Notes: generated from the sequence alone by a model not told the origin. 64,000 bases of DNA from VBDM01 sp964430565 (GCA_964430565.1 CAYSFD010000005.1:100728-164727), one strand, 5' to 3'; shown: positions 1-10,004, numbered from the stretch's first letter. Program-made: numbers and translations.

Positions 1-450
1 GTGCTCGGCTTCCTGGAGAAGAAAGTCTGGGGCTTGATTGCCACCGTGATAACCGGGCACGATCGGGACACCGGCACTTTCCATGATCGCTTTCGCCGCG
101 GACTTGTCGCCCATCGCGGCGATCGCCTTCGGAGGCGGACCGATGAATGTGATACCCGCACGCTCGCAGCGCTCGGCGAACTCCGCGTTCTCCGAAAGGA
201 AACCGTAGCCGGGGTGGATGGCCGAAGCGCCCGAGCGCTTCGCCACGTCGATGATGCGCTCGCCGCTCAAGTAACTGTCCTTTGGCTCAGGCGGCCCGAT
301 GCGAAACGCTTCGTCGGCGAGCGCGACGTGGCGCGATTGCGCGTCGGCGTCCGAATACACGGCGACGGACCGGATGTCCATGCGCCGCGCGGTTCTCATC
401 ACACGGCAGGCGATCTCGCCGCGGTTGGCGATCAGGATCTTCGCGAACAC
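1..450 (-). CDS. liuD: Methylcrotonyl-CoA carboxylase biotin-carboxylase (alpha) subunit, N-terminal part
   Basis: The 150 residues visible form the start of a biotin carboxylase. KILIANRGEIACRVMRT is at 4-20, a GYGFLSENAEFAERC block at 81-95 and MGDKSAAK at 113-120. The full protein would carry ATP-grasp and biotinyl domains and carboxylate biotin for transfer to 3-methylcrotonyl-CoA. The rest, including the biotin lysine, lies beyond the left edge. I use a GTG start 10 bases after the liuC stop, because the conserved F-x-K-I-L-I-A-N-R-G-E-I start follows at once. Position after liuB and liuC points to the leucine pathway rather than acetyl- or propionyl-CoA carboxylase. The sequence alone does not separate these families. 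Confidence 0.9.
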   Translation of the reverse strand, partial: MFAKILIANRGEIACRVMRTARRMDIRSVAVYSDADAQSRHVALADEAFRIGPPEPKDSYLSGERIIDVAKRSGASAIHPGYGFLSENAEFAERCERAGITFIGPPPKAIAAMGDKSAAKAIMESAGVPIVPGYHGGNQAPDFLLQEAEH

Positions 451-460
451 AGGACTCGCT

Positions 461-1288
461 CTATTTCTTTCTCCCTGCGTCCTTTTCTTTCACCTGATTC
501 GCCTCCTGCAGCCAGGCCGGCGAGCGCTTCTCGAGGAAGGCGCGCACACCCTCTCTGCCTTCTTCGGACGCCCGTGCGCGGGCGATGCGGCCAGCCATGT
601 CGCTAATCAGATCGGGTGTTATCGGCCTGCTTACGACCGAGCGTATCAGGTCCTTGGTTACCGCCTGCGCCCCTGGCGCGCCCTTAAGGAGCTGGCCAAG
701 AATCGCGTTGACGGCGATATCCAACTCCTCGGTCGGCACCAGTTCGTGCACGAACCCGATCCGATGGGCTTCCGCCGCAAGAAAGCGCTCTGCGGTAAGG
801 AAATAGCGGCGGGCGGCGCGCTCGCCCATCGCCGCGAGAACGTAGGGACTGATGGTCGCCGGCGTCAGGCCCAGGCGCACTTCGGTGACTGAGAACTCGG
901 TGTCGGTAGAGGCGACGGCAATATCGCAGGCGGCGATCAACCCCATGGCGCCCGCAAAGGCGGCGCCGTGCACGCGTGCTACCGTCGGCTTCTTCAGGGC
1001 ATGCAGCCGCCTGAGCATGAGGCCGAAGGTCATCGCGTCGTTCCGATTTCCCTCGAAGTCCATCTCGCCCGTTCTCTTCATCCAGTTCAAGTCGGCGCCG
1101 GCGCAGAACACCTTGCCGCGGCCCGCGAGCACGACCACGCGCGCCGCGGAATCGGCTTCAAGCTCGCCAAAGGCGCGGGTGAGTTCTGCGATCATGGTTT
1201 CATCGAAGGCGTTGCGCACCTCGGGCCGGTTGAGCCAAAGGACGGCGACGCCGTTGCCGGTCTGGATTTCGATGGTTTCGTAGGTCAT
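461..1288 (-). CDS. liuC: Methylglutaconyl-CoA hydratase (enoyl-CoA hydratase/isomerase family)
   Basis: This 275-residue crotonase-fold protein should hydrate 3-methylglutaconyl-CoA to HMG-CoA, the step after methylcrotonyl-CoA carboxylase. The oxyanion-hole segments GKVFCAGADLNWM (near 57-69) and VHGAAFAGAMGLIAACDIAV (near 103) are present. They are followed by FSVTEVRLGLTPATISPYV, which carries the family acidic residue. I chose the ATG that starts MTYETIEIQTGNG. The frame stays open upstream into the intergenic region and liuB, but without crotonase sequence. It sits 11 bases after liuB and 10 before liuD, so all three are likely cotranscribed. Confidence 0.9.
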   Translation of the reverse strand: MTYETIEIQTGNGVAVLWLNRPEVRNAFDETMIAELTRAFGELEADSAARVVVLAGRGKVFCAGADLNWMKRTGEMDFEGNRNDAMTFGLMLRRLHALKKPTVARVHGAAFAGAMGLIAACDIAVASTDTEFSVTEVRLGLTPATISPYVLAAMGERAARRYFLTAERFLAAEAHRIGFVHELVPTEELDIAVNAILGQLLKGAPGAQAVTKDLIRSVVSRPITPDLISDMAGRIARARASEEGREGVRAFLEKRSPAWLQEANQVKEKDAGRKK

Positions 1289-1299
1289 GGTGTCAATTC

Positions 1300-2907
<1,608 letters not shown>

Positions 2908-2914
2908 CGCGGTC

Positions 2915-3550
2915 CTATTTCCGTCCCGGAATGGGATGGCCGGGAAGCAGCTCGTAGGGATGCTTCCAGCGCGACTCGCCGCGAATGCGCGCCAGCCAGT
3001 CTCGGATTCCCGGATAGCGGTTCCAGTCGACCGCCAGCTCGTCGTCGAAGAAAAGATAGCCGCACGCCGACAGGTCCGCGATCGTGAGCTTGTTTCCGAC
3101 GATGTACGGCCGAGCGCCGAGATGCGCGTCGAGCACTTTCCAGGCGCCTTCTGAGCGCTTGCGAAACTCCTCCGTCACTGCCTTGTCCGGATCGGAAGCC
3201 AGCACCCGCAGAAATCGGTAGGTGGCGGTGTAGCTCGTGAGCTTGTGGTTGTCCCACAGCAGCCAGCGCAGGATCTCGCGCCGCTGGACATCGTCGCTCC
3301 ACCCGTAGCGTCCGAAGCGCTCGACCAGGTAGTCGAGAATCACCCCCGACTGGGACAGGCGCACGCTGCCGTGCTCCAGCACCGGCGCCTCGCCCATGAC
3401 GTTGATCTCGCGGTACTCGGGCGTTCGAGTCTCGCCGTTGAAGTAGTCGACGAATCTCGCTTTCCAGTCCGCTCCGGCCAGCTCCAAGTAGAGGGCGGGC
3501 TTATAACAATTGCCGGATTGGGCAAAGCCGTAGAGCAGGTATTCTGCCAT
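2915..3550 (-). CDS. Glutathione S-transferase family protein
   Basis: This 211-residue protein has GST architecture. An N-terminal thioredoxin-like domain (about 1-80) contains the cis-proline segment GEAPVLEHG and the glutathione-contact SQSGVILDYL. A C-terminal helical domain carries the N-capping LTIADLSACGY motif at about 165. It probably conjugates or isomerises a substrate with glutathione in the cytosol; the substrate cannot be read from sequence. It lies between a 2-hydroxychromene-2-carboxylate isomerase-like gene (another glutathione-using thioredoxin fold) and liuB, in the same direction. That suggests a shared, perhaps detoxifying, role within the liu transcript. Confidence 0.88.
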   Translation of the reverse strand: MAEYLLYGFAQSGNCYKPALYLELAGADWKARFVDYFNGETRTPEYREINVMGEAPVLEHGSVRLSQSGVILDYLVERFGRYGWSDDVQRREILRWLLWDNHKLTSYTATYRFLRVLASDPDKAVTEEFRKRSEGAWKVLDAHLGARPYIVGNKLTIADLSACGYLFFDDELAVDWNRYPGIRDWLARIRGESRWKHPYELLPGHPIPGRK

Positions 3551-3579
3551 CGTTCAGTTGTTGAAGGACTCGGGAAGCT

Positions 3580-4182
3580 TTACCAGCCGCCCGTCTGTAG
3601 CCAGCGATCGATCTGATCCAGCCGGTCCGAGCCCCAGAAGGGCTCGCCATCGATGATGATGTAGGGCGAGCCGAACGCTCCGCGCGCGATCGCCTTTTCG
3701 ACCTCGGTCCGCAAGCGGTCCTTGACTGCCTGATCGGCGAGTGCGCCGCGAAGCTCATCCGCGCCCAAGCCGAGCTTCGCGCACACGGCGACGGTGCCCT
3801 CCACGCTTGAAATGTCGATGTTGTCGACAAAATAGGCTCGGTAGAGCGCCCTGGCGAGCGCCTTGGCGCGCTTCGGGTCCTCTGCGTCCAGCCAATAGAA
3901 GGCGCGGCAGGGCGAAATCGACGAAATCGGAAAGACCGAGGGCGGACGGTATTCGACGCCGTGAAATTTCGCCGTGCGCGCAATGTCCCGCGCCGAGTAC
4001 GCGCCCTTCAGAGGGATGGAGGGCAGGGGCTGCCCGCCGGTCGTCTTGAACACGACGCCGAGAAGAATCGGCCGCCAGGTCACCTCGCGGCCGTGTTTCG
4101 CCGCGAGCGCGTCGATTTTTTCGCTTGCGATGTAACCGTAGGGTGAGGAGAAGTCGAAATAGAACTCGATCGGGTTCGGCAT
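3580..4182 (-). CDS. 2-Hydroxychromene-2-carboxylate isomerase / DsbA-like kappa-GST family
   Basis: This 200-residue protein starts with IEFYFDFSSPYGYIASEKI, the signature of the HCCA isomerase/kappa GST group. The catalytic serine is at residue 12 or 13. The C-terminal GAFGSPYIIIDGEPFWGSDR holds the cis-proline and the FxGxDR motif that close the thioredoxin fold. Family members isomerise an aromatic intermediate using glutathione. I chose the ATG directly before PNPIEFYF; a longer frame upstream (to 4260) adds only non-homologous residues and would overlap the thiolase gene. Its true substrate is unknown. Association with leucine catabolism is by position only. Confidence 0.88.
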   Translation of the reverse strand: MPNPIEFYFDFSSPYGYIASEKIDALAAKHGREVTWRPILLGVVFKTTGGQPLPSIPLKGAYSARDIARTAKFHGVEYRPPSVFPISSISPCRAFYWLDAEDPKRAKALARALYRAYFVDNIDISSVEGTVAVCAKLGLGADELRGALADQAVKDRLRTEVEKAIARGAFGSPYIIIDGEPFWGSDRLDQIDRWLQTGGW

Positions 4183-4201
4183 GTTCGGCCTGTCCCGCGC
4201 C

Positions 4202-5401
4202 CTAAACCAGTTCGATCGCCATGGCCGTCGCTTCGCCCCCGCCGATGCAAAGAGTCGCAACGCCGCGCCGGCCGCCGGTTTTCCTGAGAGCGCCGATGAG
4301 GGTGACGAGGATGCGCGCGCCCGACGCGCCGATCGGGTGGCCGAGCGCGCAGGCGCCGCCGTGGACGTTGACGCGGTCGTGCGCGAGGCCGTGTTCCTTC
4401 ATCGCGGCCAACGTGACCACCGCAAAGGCTTCGTTGATCTCGTAGAGATCGACCTTGCCGGAGGTCCAGCCGGTAGCGTCGAACAATTTCTTGATCGCAC
4501 CCACCGGGGCGGTCGTGAACCAGCCCGGTTCATGCGAATGCGTGCTGTGGGCGACCACTGTTGCGAGGGGCGCGAGGCCCAGCTTGTCGGCGGTGGAACG
4601 GCGCATCATCACGAGCGCCGCCGCGCCGTCTGAAATCGAGCTCGAATTCGCCGCGGTCACCGTGCCGTCCTTGCGGAAGGCGGGTTTCAGCGTCGGTATT
4701 TTTTCGAAGTTGGCCTTGAACGGCTGCTCGTCCTGCTCTATGAAGCGCTCGTTCTTGCCCGCCTTTATTGCGAGGGGCGTAATTTCCCATGCGAAAGCGC
4801 CGTTCTTGTTCGCGCTCTGCGCGCGCTCAAGGGAGGCGATGGCAAATTTGTCCTGCTCCGCGCGGGTGAAGCTGTATTTCGCCGCGCAATCCTCGGCGAA
4901 ACTGCCCATCAATTTTCCCCCGCCTTTCTCGTCCCTTGCGTAGGCGTCTTCCAGACCGTCGAGAAACATGTGGTCGATCACCTGCTGGTGGCCCATCCGA
5001 TAGCCCGAGCGCGCCTTGGGGAGCAGGTACGGGGCGTTGGTCATCGATTCCATGCCGCCCGCGACCATGATGTCGTTCGTACCCGCGGAAAGCAGGTCAT
5101 GCGCAAACATCGCCGCTTTCATGCCCGAACCGCACATCTTGTTCACCGTCGTGCAGCCGGTCGACAAGGGGAGCCCGGCGCCGAGCGCCGCCTGGCGCGC
5201 CGGCGCCTGTCCCTGACCGGCGGGCAGCACGCAGCCCATGATCACTTCCTGTACCTGTTCGGGCTTGAGCCCAGAGCGCTCGACCGCCGCGCGGATCGCG
5301 GCCGCGCCGAGCTGCGCCGCGGTAAAGTCTTTGAGCTCGCCTTGAAACGCGCCCAGCGGCGTGCGGGCGGCGGAGACGATGACAACGGGATCATTCAGCA
5401 T
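4202..5401 (-). CDS. Acetyl-CoA C-acetyltransferase (thiolase)
   Basis: This 399-residue thiolase II has all active-site elements. The acyl-accepting cysteine is Cys90 in NKMCGSGMKA, the histidine lies in GGACALGHPIGASG and the second cysteine in CIGGGEA near 385. It interconverts acetoacetyl-CoA and two acetyl-CoA. In this operon it would cleave the acetoacetyl-CoA made by isovaleryl-CoA breakdown. It begins 20 bases after the liuA stop and precedes the isomerase and GST genes. Length and motifs match biosynthetic-type tetrameric thiolases. Exact chain-length preference cannot be told. Confidence 0.94.
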   Translation of the reverse strand: MLNDPVVIVSAARTPLGAFQGELKDFTAAQLGAAAIRAAVERSGLKPEQVQEVIMGCVLPAGQGQAPARQAALGAGLPLSTGCTTVNKMCGSGMKAAMFAHDLLSAGTNDIMVAGGMESMTNAPYLLPKARSGYRMGHQQVIDHMFLDGLEDAYARDEKGGGKLMGSFAEDCAAKYSFTRAEQDKFAIASLERAQSANKNGAFAWEITPLAIKAGKNERFIEQDEQPFKANFEKIPTLKPAFRKDGTVTAANSSSISDGAAALVMMRRSTADKLGLAPLATVVAHSTHSHEPGWFTTAPVGAIKKLFDATGWTSGKVDLYEINEAFAVVTLAAMKEHGLAHDRVNVHGGACALGHPIGASGARILVTLIGALRKTGGRRGVATLCIGGGEATAMAIELV

Positions 5402-5421
5402 GGAACACCTCCAGAGGACGT

Positions 5422-6645
5422 TCAGTTTGTTTCGGCAAAAAGTTCACGACCGATAAGCCAGCGGCGGATTTCGGATGTCCCCGCTCCGATTTCGTAGAGC
5501 TTGGCGTCGCGCCACAGGCGTCCGGTGGGGTAGTCATTGATATAGCCGTTGCCGCCCAAACACTGGATCGCCTCGCCCGCCATCCAGGTCGCTTTCTCCG
5601 CTGCGTAGAGAATGGCGCCGGCGGCGTCCTTGCGGGCGCTTGCTCCCGTGGAGTCGCCGCGGTCGAGCGCCTGGCCGACCGCGTACACGTAGGCGCGGCA
5701 GGCGTTCAGCGTGGTGTACATGTCGGCAAGCTTGCCCTGCATCAGCTGGAACTCCCCGATCGGCTGGCCGAATTGCTTACGCTCATGTACGTACGGCACG
5801 ACCACGTCCATGCAGGCCTGCATGATGCCCAAGGGGCCGCCGGCGAGTACTGCGCGCTCGTAATCCAGGCCGGACATCAGCACATTCACGCCCTGCCCGA
5901 CCTCGGAAAGCAGATTCTCCTCCGGAATCTCGCAGTCCTGAAACACCAGCTCGGAGGTGTTCGAGCCGCGCATACCCAATTTGTCGAGTTTTTGTGCAGT
6001 GGAAAAACCCCTGAAGCCTTTTTCGACGATGAAGGCGGAGATTCCTGCTTTCGAAGATGAGGGACCGGCGTTGGAGTCGGTCTTGGCGTAAACAACGAGG
6101 ACGTCGGCGTCCGGGCCGTTGGTGATCCACATCTTGCCGCCGCTCAGGATGAACTTGCCCTTCCTGTATTCGGCCCGGGTTCTCATCGAGACGACGTCCG
6201 AGCCGGAGCCCGCCTCGGACATGGCGAGCGCCCCGACCCATTCGCCTGAAATGAGCTTCGGCAGGTATTTGCGCTTCTGCGCCTCGCTGCCGTTTCTCGC
6301 GATCTGGTTGACGCAGAGATTGGAATGCGCGCCGTAGGAAAGGCCTACCGATGCCGAAGCCCGGCTGATCTCCTCCATCGTGACGATGTGGGCGGCGTAA
6401 CCCATCGCAGCGCCGCCGTACGCGTCCCCGACCGTGATGCCGAGCAAGCCCAAGCCTCCCATCTTTTTCCAGAGGTCCATGGGAAATTGGTTGGAGCGGT
6501 CGATCTCGGCCGCGCGCGGCGCGATCTCGGCGGCGGCGAAGCTCTGCACCGTATTGCGCAGCATGTCGATATCGTCACCCAGGCGAAAGCGCAGCCCGGG
6601 CAGCGTCGGCGGTGTACCTTTGGGGAGATTCTGAGCGCGGTCCAT
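5422..6645 (-). CDS. liuA: Isovaleryl-CoA dehydrogenase
   Basis: This 407-residue acyl-CoA dehydrogenase oxidises isovaleryl-CoA to 3-methylcrotonyl-CoA with FAD and electron-transfer flavoprotein. Visible signatures are AMSEAGSGSDVVSM (FAD/acyl contact), KMWITNGPDADVLVVYAKT, and GLDYERAVLAGGPLGIMQA. In the last, the Glu near 260 is the catalytic base at the position typical of isovaleryl-CoA dehydrogenases. Other acyl-CoA dehydrogenases have it near the C-terminus. I chose the ATG starting MDRAQNLPKG, not the longer frame to 6699, because the extension runs into the palindromic operator. First structural gene after liuR. Confidence 0.95.
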   Translation of the reverse strand: MDRAQNLPKGTPPTLPGLRFRLGDDIDMLRNTVQSFAAAEIAPRAAEIDRSNQFPMDLWKKMGGLGLLGITVGDAYGGAAMGYAAHIVTMEEISRASASVGLSYGAHSNLCVNQIARNGSEAQKRKYLPKLISGEWVGALAMSEAGSGSDVVSMRTRAEYRKGKFILSGGKMWITNGPDADVLVVYAKTDSNAGPSSSKAGISAFIVEKGFRGFSTAQKLDKLGMRGSNTSELVFQDCEIPEENLLSEVGQGVNVLMSGLDYERAVLAGGPLGIMQACMDVVVPYVHERKQFGQPIGEFQLMQGKLADMYTTLNACRAYVYAVGQALDRGDSTGASARKDAAGAILYAAEKATWMAGEAIQCLGGNGYINDYPTGRLWRDAKLYEIGAGTSEIRRWLIGRELFAETN

Positions 6646-6674
6646 GCGAGACCTACGGGGAGCCAAAACTCTAC

Positions 6675-6696
6675 TTGACGTTAACGTTAACGTCAA
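6675..6696. promoter_or_regulatory. LiuR-type operator: perfect 22-bp palindrome
   Basis: The half-site TTGACGTTAAC is followed directly by its reverse complement, giving a 22-base palindrome with no mismatch. It lies 29 bases before the liuA start and 15 after the liuR stop, in the liuR-liuA gap. The internal ACGTTAACGT steps resemble the ACGTnnACGT-type sites assigned to the MerR-family regulator LiuR in proteobacteria. I infer repression of liuA and the downstream operon, relieved by a branched-chain catabolite. A core promoter is not obvious around it. Confidence 0.85.
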
Positions 6697-6711
6697 CACC
6701 GTCCGGCGGGT

Positions 6712-7158
6712 TCACGCGGCGGCACGGCGCTTCCCGCCCCGGGCGGCGTTAAGAAGCTTGCGCGCCTGGCGCTCAAAGGCGCGAATCTCCCCGAGCACCT
6801 CCTCGATCTCCGCACTTTGGCGTTCGAGTTGCACGCGGCGCGCGGAGAGCGACGCGACGAATTTCTCCAATTGAGGCCGCTCGTCGGGCGCGGAATCGTA
6901 GAGCTCGATCATCTCGCGCACGTCCGCCAGCGAAAAGCCGAGCCGCTTGCCGCGCAGGATCAGCTTCAGGCGCACCTGGTCGCGCTTGGAGTAGATGCGT
7001 CGGCTGCCCTCGCGCCGGGGCGAGAGCAGGCCCTCGTCCTCGTAGAATCGAATGGTCCGCAGCGTGACGTCAAACTCGCGTGCGAGATCCCCAATCGAAC
7101 AGTTTTCAATGGGGTCGCTCACGGGCGTGATCGAGGAGTCTGTAGCGTCCTTATCCAT
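6712..7158 (-). CDS. liuR: MerR-family transcriptional regulator LiuR
   Basis: This 148-residue protein has the MerR winged-helix domain: IGDLAREFDVTLRTIRFYED (about 22-41), then GLLSPRREGSRRIYSKRDQV. A long dimerisation coiled coil (about 90-135) and a basic tail end the protein. There is no cysteine-rich metal loop, which argues for the LiuR branch of metabolite-responding MerR proteins. It is immediately upstream of liuA on the same strand, with the palindromic operator in between. It may therefore control the operon and possibly be read through into it. The start is ATG 7158. The divergent MBL-fold gene begins 84 bases away. Confidence 0.9.
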   Translation of the reverse strand: MDKDATDSSITPVSDPIENCSIGDLAREFDVTLRTIRFYEDEGLLSPRREGSRRIYSKRDQVRLKLILRGKRLGFSLADVREMIELYDSAPDERPQLEKFVASLSARRVQLERQSAEIEEVLGEIRAFERQARKLLNAARGGKRRAAA

Positions 7159-7242
7159 AATCTGGGAGAATCCCCGCCCTTACGAGCGGGAAAGCGCAAT
7201 TCTACTCCCGGCAAAGTCCGAAAGAACCCCTGCATCCCACGA

Positions 7243-8292
7243 ATGACTCCGGAATCCATCCTCGAATATCCTCAGTCCGCGCCGCCGACGGGCGGCGAAG
7301 CGATCGAGATCGCACCAGGAGTGCATTGGGTGCGAATGCCTCTGCCGTTCGCGCTCGACCACATTAATTTGTGGTTGCTCGAGGACGAAGTTGACGGTGC
7401 GGCCGGATGGACCCTCGTCGATTGCGGCATCGGCGATGACACGACGCGCGCTCTCTGGGAGCGGATATTCGCCAAACGCATCGCGGGGCGCCCCGTGAGC
7501 CGCCTCATCGTCACGCACCATCACCCCGACCACGCCGGTCTCGCGTCGTGGCTCGTCGAGCGCGCCGGCGCCGAGTTCTGGATGCCGCAAGGTGAGTATT
7601 TCGCGGCTCACGCGATGCGCGAAGGTCAGGCGGGATACGGCTACGATAATACCTTGGCGATGTTCAAGCGAAACGGGGCCGCGGGTGAAAGGCTTTCTCT
7701 GCTCGAGCAGCGGCGCAGCAACTACCGCAGCCGCGTGCCGGGTTTCCCCTCGGCGTATCGGCGCCTGATGGAAGGCCAGACGCATCGCATCGGCGGCCGC
7801 AGCTGGCGAGTCATCATGGGCTACGGCCATGCACCGGAGCACGCAGCGCTTTACTGCGAGGAGCTCGGCGTTCTTATCTCCGGCGACATGGTGCTTCCGA
7901 GGATCTCGACCAACGTCAGCGTTTGGGCCAACGAGCCCGAGGGGAATCCGCTCGCGCTTTTCCTCGATTCGATCTCGCGACACGCCGAATTGCCCGCGAC
8001 GACGCTCACGCTGCCCTCGCACGGGTTGCCCTTCCGGGGCTTGCGCGAGCGCGTTGCGCAGCTCACCGAGCATCATCGACTGCGCTTGGCCGAGCTGCAC
8101 GAAGTCTGCGATACCCCTAAAGCCGCCGCGGATGTGCTCGGCACGCTGTTCCGCCGCAACCTAGACACCCATCAGCTTTTCTTCGCCATGGGCGAGGCGA
8201 TGGCCCACCTGCACTATCTCCGTTACGAAGGGCGTCTGGAGCGTTCAGTCGATGCCGGCGGCGTGGTCCGCTACGCCCAGTCGACTTCGTAG
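7243..8292 (+). CDS. MBL-fold metallo-hydrolase
   Basis: This 349-residue protein contains the metallo-beta-lactamase zinc motif THHHPDHAG near 91-99, a second histidine in YGHAPEHAALYC and the metal-bridging aspartate in LISGDMVLP. A C-terminal winged-helix-like extension (about 270-349) resembles LACTB2/GloB2-type hydrolases. It probably hydrolyses a thioester or ester; the substrate is unknown. I chose ATG 7243 because the alpha/beta fold begins soon after. The open frame further upstream overlaps liuR on the other strand and is not protein-like. It runs convergent with the BtuF-like gene, 12 bases apart. Confidence 0.88.
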   Translation: MTPESILEYPQSAPPTGGEAIEIAPGVHWVRMPLPFALDHINLWLLEDEVDGAAGWTLVDCGIGDDTTRALWERIFAKRIAGRPVSRLIVTHHHPDHAGLASWLVERAGAEFWMPQGEYFAAHAMREGQAGYGYDNTLAMFKRNGAAGERLSLLEQRRSNYRSRVPGFPSAYRRLMEGQTHRIGGRSWRVIMGYGHAPEHAALYCEELGVLISGDMVLPRISTNVSVWANEPEGNPLALFLDSISRHAELPATTLTLPSHGLPFRGLRERVAQLTEHHRLRLAELHEVCDTPKAAADVLGTLFRRNLDTHQLFFAMGEAMAHLHYLRYEGRLERSVDAGGVVRYAQSTS

Positions 8293-8304
8293 CGAGGAAG
8301 TGAG

Positions 8305-9135
8305 TTACGCCGGAGCGCGATCCAATTCATCGCGAAATCTCCGAAGATAAGCCAAGCCCTTGATCGCCCGGCTGCCATACCACGAAGTCATTTCTCCGTC
8401 GATCAAGGCGGTTTTCTTTCCGCGAAGCGCCGGGAGCGCGCGTATTTCGGCAAGGTGTTTTTCGCGGAACATGAAAGGCTCGCTCGACAGGAGCACGGTA
8501 CCGATCTCGTCAAGCGCTGCGCCGTCGAGATCGATCTTCGGGTAGCGCTCTGCACTGCCGGCGGGTACGGTCTCCCAGTTGACCAGCGCGAGCATGCGCG
8601 AGATATAGGTATCGTGCGATACGGTCATCCAGGGGTTTCTCCAGATCAGGTAGAGCACGCGCTTGGTGGGGAACGCCGGCGTCGTGGAATTCAGCGCCTC
8701 GTAGGCATCCTTGAATCTGCCGCACAGTGCTTCGGCCTCCTGCTCGCGTCCGAATATCCCGCCGATTAAGCGGTAGAGCGCCGGGTTGTCGAGAGGTGAG
8801 AGAGGATGCGTGACGATCAGTGCGGGAACGAACTCGGCGAGCGCACGCGCATCCTCCTTCCTGTTCTCGTCGATGTTGAGGATGACGTGAGTGGGTCGCA
8901 GCGACCGCAGCTTGTCGAGGTCGACATCCTTGGTGCCGCCGACTTTCCGGACCCGCCGAACCGATTCTCGCGGATGGATGCAGAAGCCGGTTCGGCCAAC
9001 GAGCTGTTCCGCCAGCCCCAGCTCGCAGACCAGTTCCGTAACACTAGGCACGAGGCTAACGATGCGCGCGTCGCCGTCCACCCGGACGTGTCGCGTGCCC
9101 GCTGCGTCGAGGAGTCCCGCCTCAGGGCCGATCAC
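8305..9135 (-). CDS. Cobalamin-binding protein / BtuF-like (helical-backbone metal receptor fold)
   Basis: The 276 residues contain the binding-protein fold used for B12 and siderophores: RIVSLVPSVTELVCELGL near 30, GRTGFCIHP, then GGTKDVDLDKLRSLRPTHVI and a C-terminal half with KRVLYLIWRNPWMTVSHDTY. No signal peptide is visible before the fold, unlike the BtuF-like protein at 21741-22598. This one may therefore be cytoplasmic. The GTG start overlaps the SDR stop in a GTGA junction, which decides the start and implies translational coupling. A cobalamin ligand is inferred from family resemblance only. Confidence 0.82.
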   Translation of the reverse strand: MIGPEAGLLDAAGTRHVRVDGDARIVSLVPSVTELVCELGLAEQLVGRTGFCIHPRESVRRVRKVGGTKDVDLDKLRSLRPTHVILNIDENRKEDARALAEFVPALIVTHPLSPLDNPALYRLIGGIFGREQEAEALCGRFKDAYEALNSTTPAFPTKRVLYLIWRNPWMTVSHDTYISRMLALVNWETVPAGSAERYPKIDLDGAALDEIGTVLLSSEPFMFREKHLAEIRALPALRGKKTALIDGEMTSWYGSRAIKGLAYLRRFRDELDRAPA

Positions 9136-9905
9136 GGGGGCAGACCGCGCGGCTTGCGCGGCGCGTGTGCGAACAGCCGGTCGTAGAGCCAGCGGGGCAG
9201 GCGGCGAAGCACGACCGATACGAGTGCCATCTGCCAGGGAATGACCGTGAAACGGCGTTTTCTCGCGATGGCGCGGGCAATGCGCCGCGCCGCGTCCTCG
9301 GCGCCGATGATGAAAGGCATGCGATAGCGATTCACGGCGGTCATCGGCGTGCGGACATAGCCGGGACAGATCGTCACTACCGCCACGCCCGAGCCGTGGA
9401 GTTCCACGCGCAGGCTCTCCAGGTAGGCGATGGCGGCGGACTTCGAGGCGCTGTAAGCGCCGCCTCCGGGCAGTCCGCGAAAGCCGGCGACGCTCGCGAT
9501 GCCGACCAGGGTTCCGCTCGCGCGCCTGCGCATGGGCTCGACAAACGGCTGGAATGTCGCCGCCATCCCGAACACATTGGTGTCCATGACCTTGCGGAAG
9601 CCGGCAAGGTCTTCCGAATTTTCGCCGGAAGTTCCTGCGCTGATGCCGGCGTTCGCGATGACGATATCGGGCGGACCGAACTTCTGAAGGAAATCTTCGG
9701 CTGCAGCCTGGAGGCTCGCGAGGTCGGTCACGTCGACGCGGTAGCAAGCACCGGCGCAGCACAGACTAGCGAAGATCGCCTCGATCGGGGCGAGGCGTCT
9801 CGCGCACAACCCGAGTACCGCCCCGTTGCGCGCGTAGCAGGCCGCGAGCGCTGCGCCGATCCCGCTGGAGGCGCCGGTGATGAAGACCTTTGGGAAGAGC
9901 AACAA
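9132..9905 (-). CDS. Short-chain dehydrogenase/reductase (classical SDR)
   Basis: This 257-residue SDR has the cofactor motif TGASSGIGAAL (about 10-20), NAG at IVIANAGISAG, the catalytic Ser in GIASVAG and YSASK as the Tyr-Lys pair. A C-terminal hydrophobic/basic stretch (RFTVIPWQMALVSVVLRRLP) may touch the membrane, as in lipid-acting SDRs. The substrate is unknown. The start is TTG; two TTG codons stand in tandem and no ATG fits. The stop overlaps the start of the BtuF-like gene, so the pair is coupled. Confidence 0.88.
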   Translation of the reverse strand: MLLFPKVFITGASSGIGAALAACYARNGAVLGLCARRLAPIEAIFASLCCAGACYRVDVTDLASLQAAAEDFLQKFGPPDIVIANAGISAGTSGENSEDLAGFRKVMDTNVFGMAATFQPFVEPMRRRASGTLVGIASVAGFRGLPGGGAYSASKSAAIAYLESLRVELHGSGVAVVTICPGYVRTPMTAVNRYRMPFIIGAEDAARRIARAIARKRRFTVIPWQMALVSVVLRRLPRWLYDRLFAHAPRKPRGLPP

Positions 9906-10004
9906 GCCGGGCTAGCCGGAAGCGCTGCTTATCGCTCGCGCCCTTCTCACGAGCGTGCGGAATCCACCGCAGATCGCCGGATGATCCTCTTTTCCAACAC
10001 CCGG

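Noticed and set aside
9136..9762. N-terminal extension of the BtuF-like gene frame
   Set aside because: The upstream part overlaps the SDR gene in another frame on the same strand, is Arg-rich and matches no fold. The GTGA overlap gives a better start.
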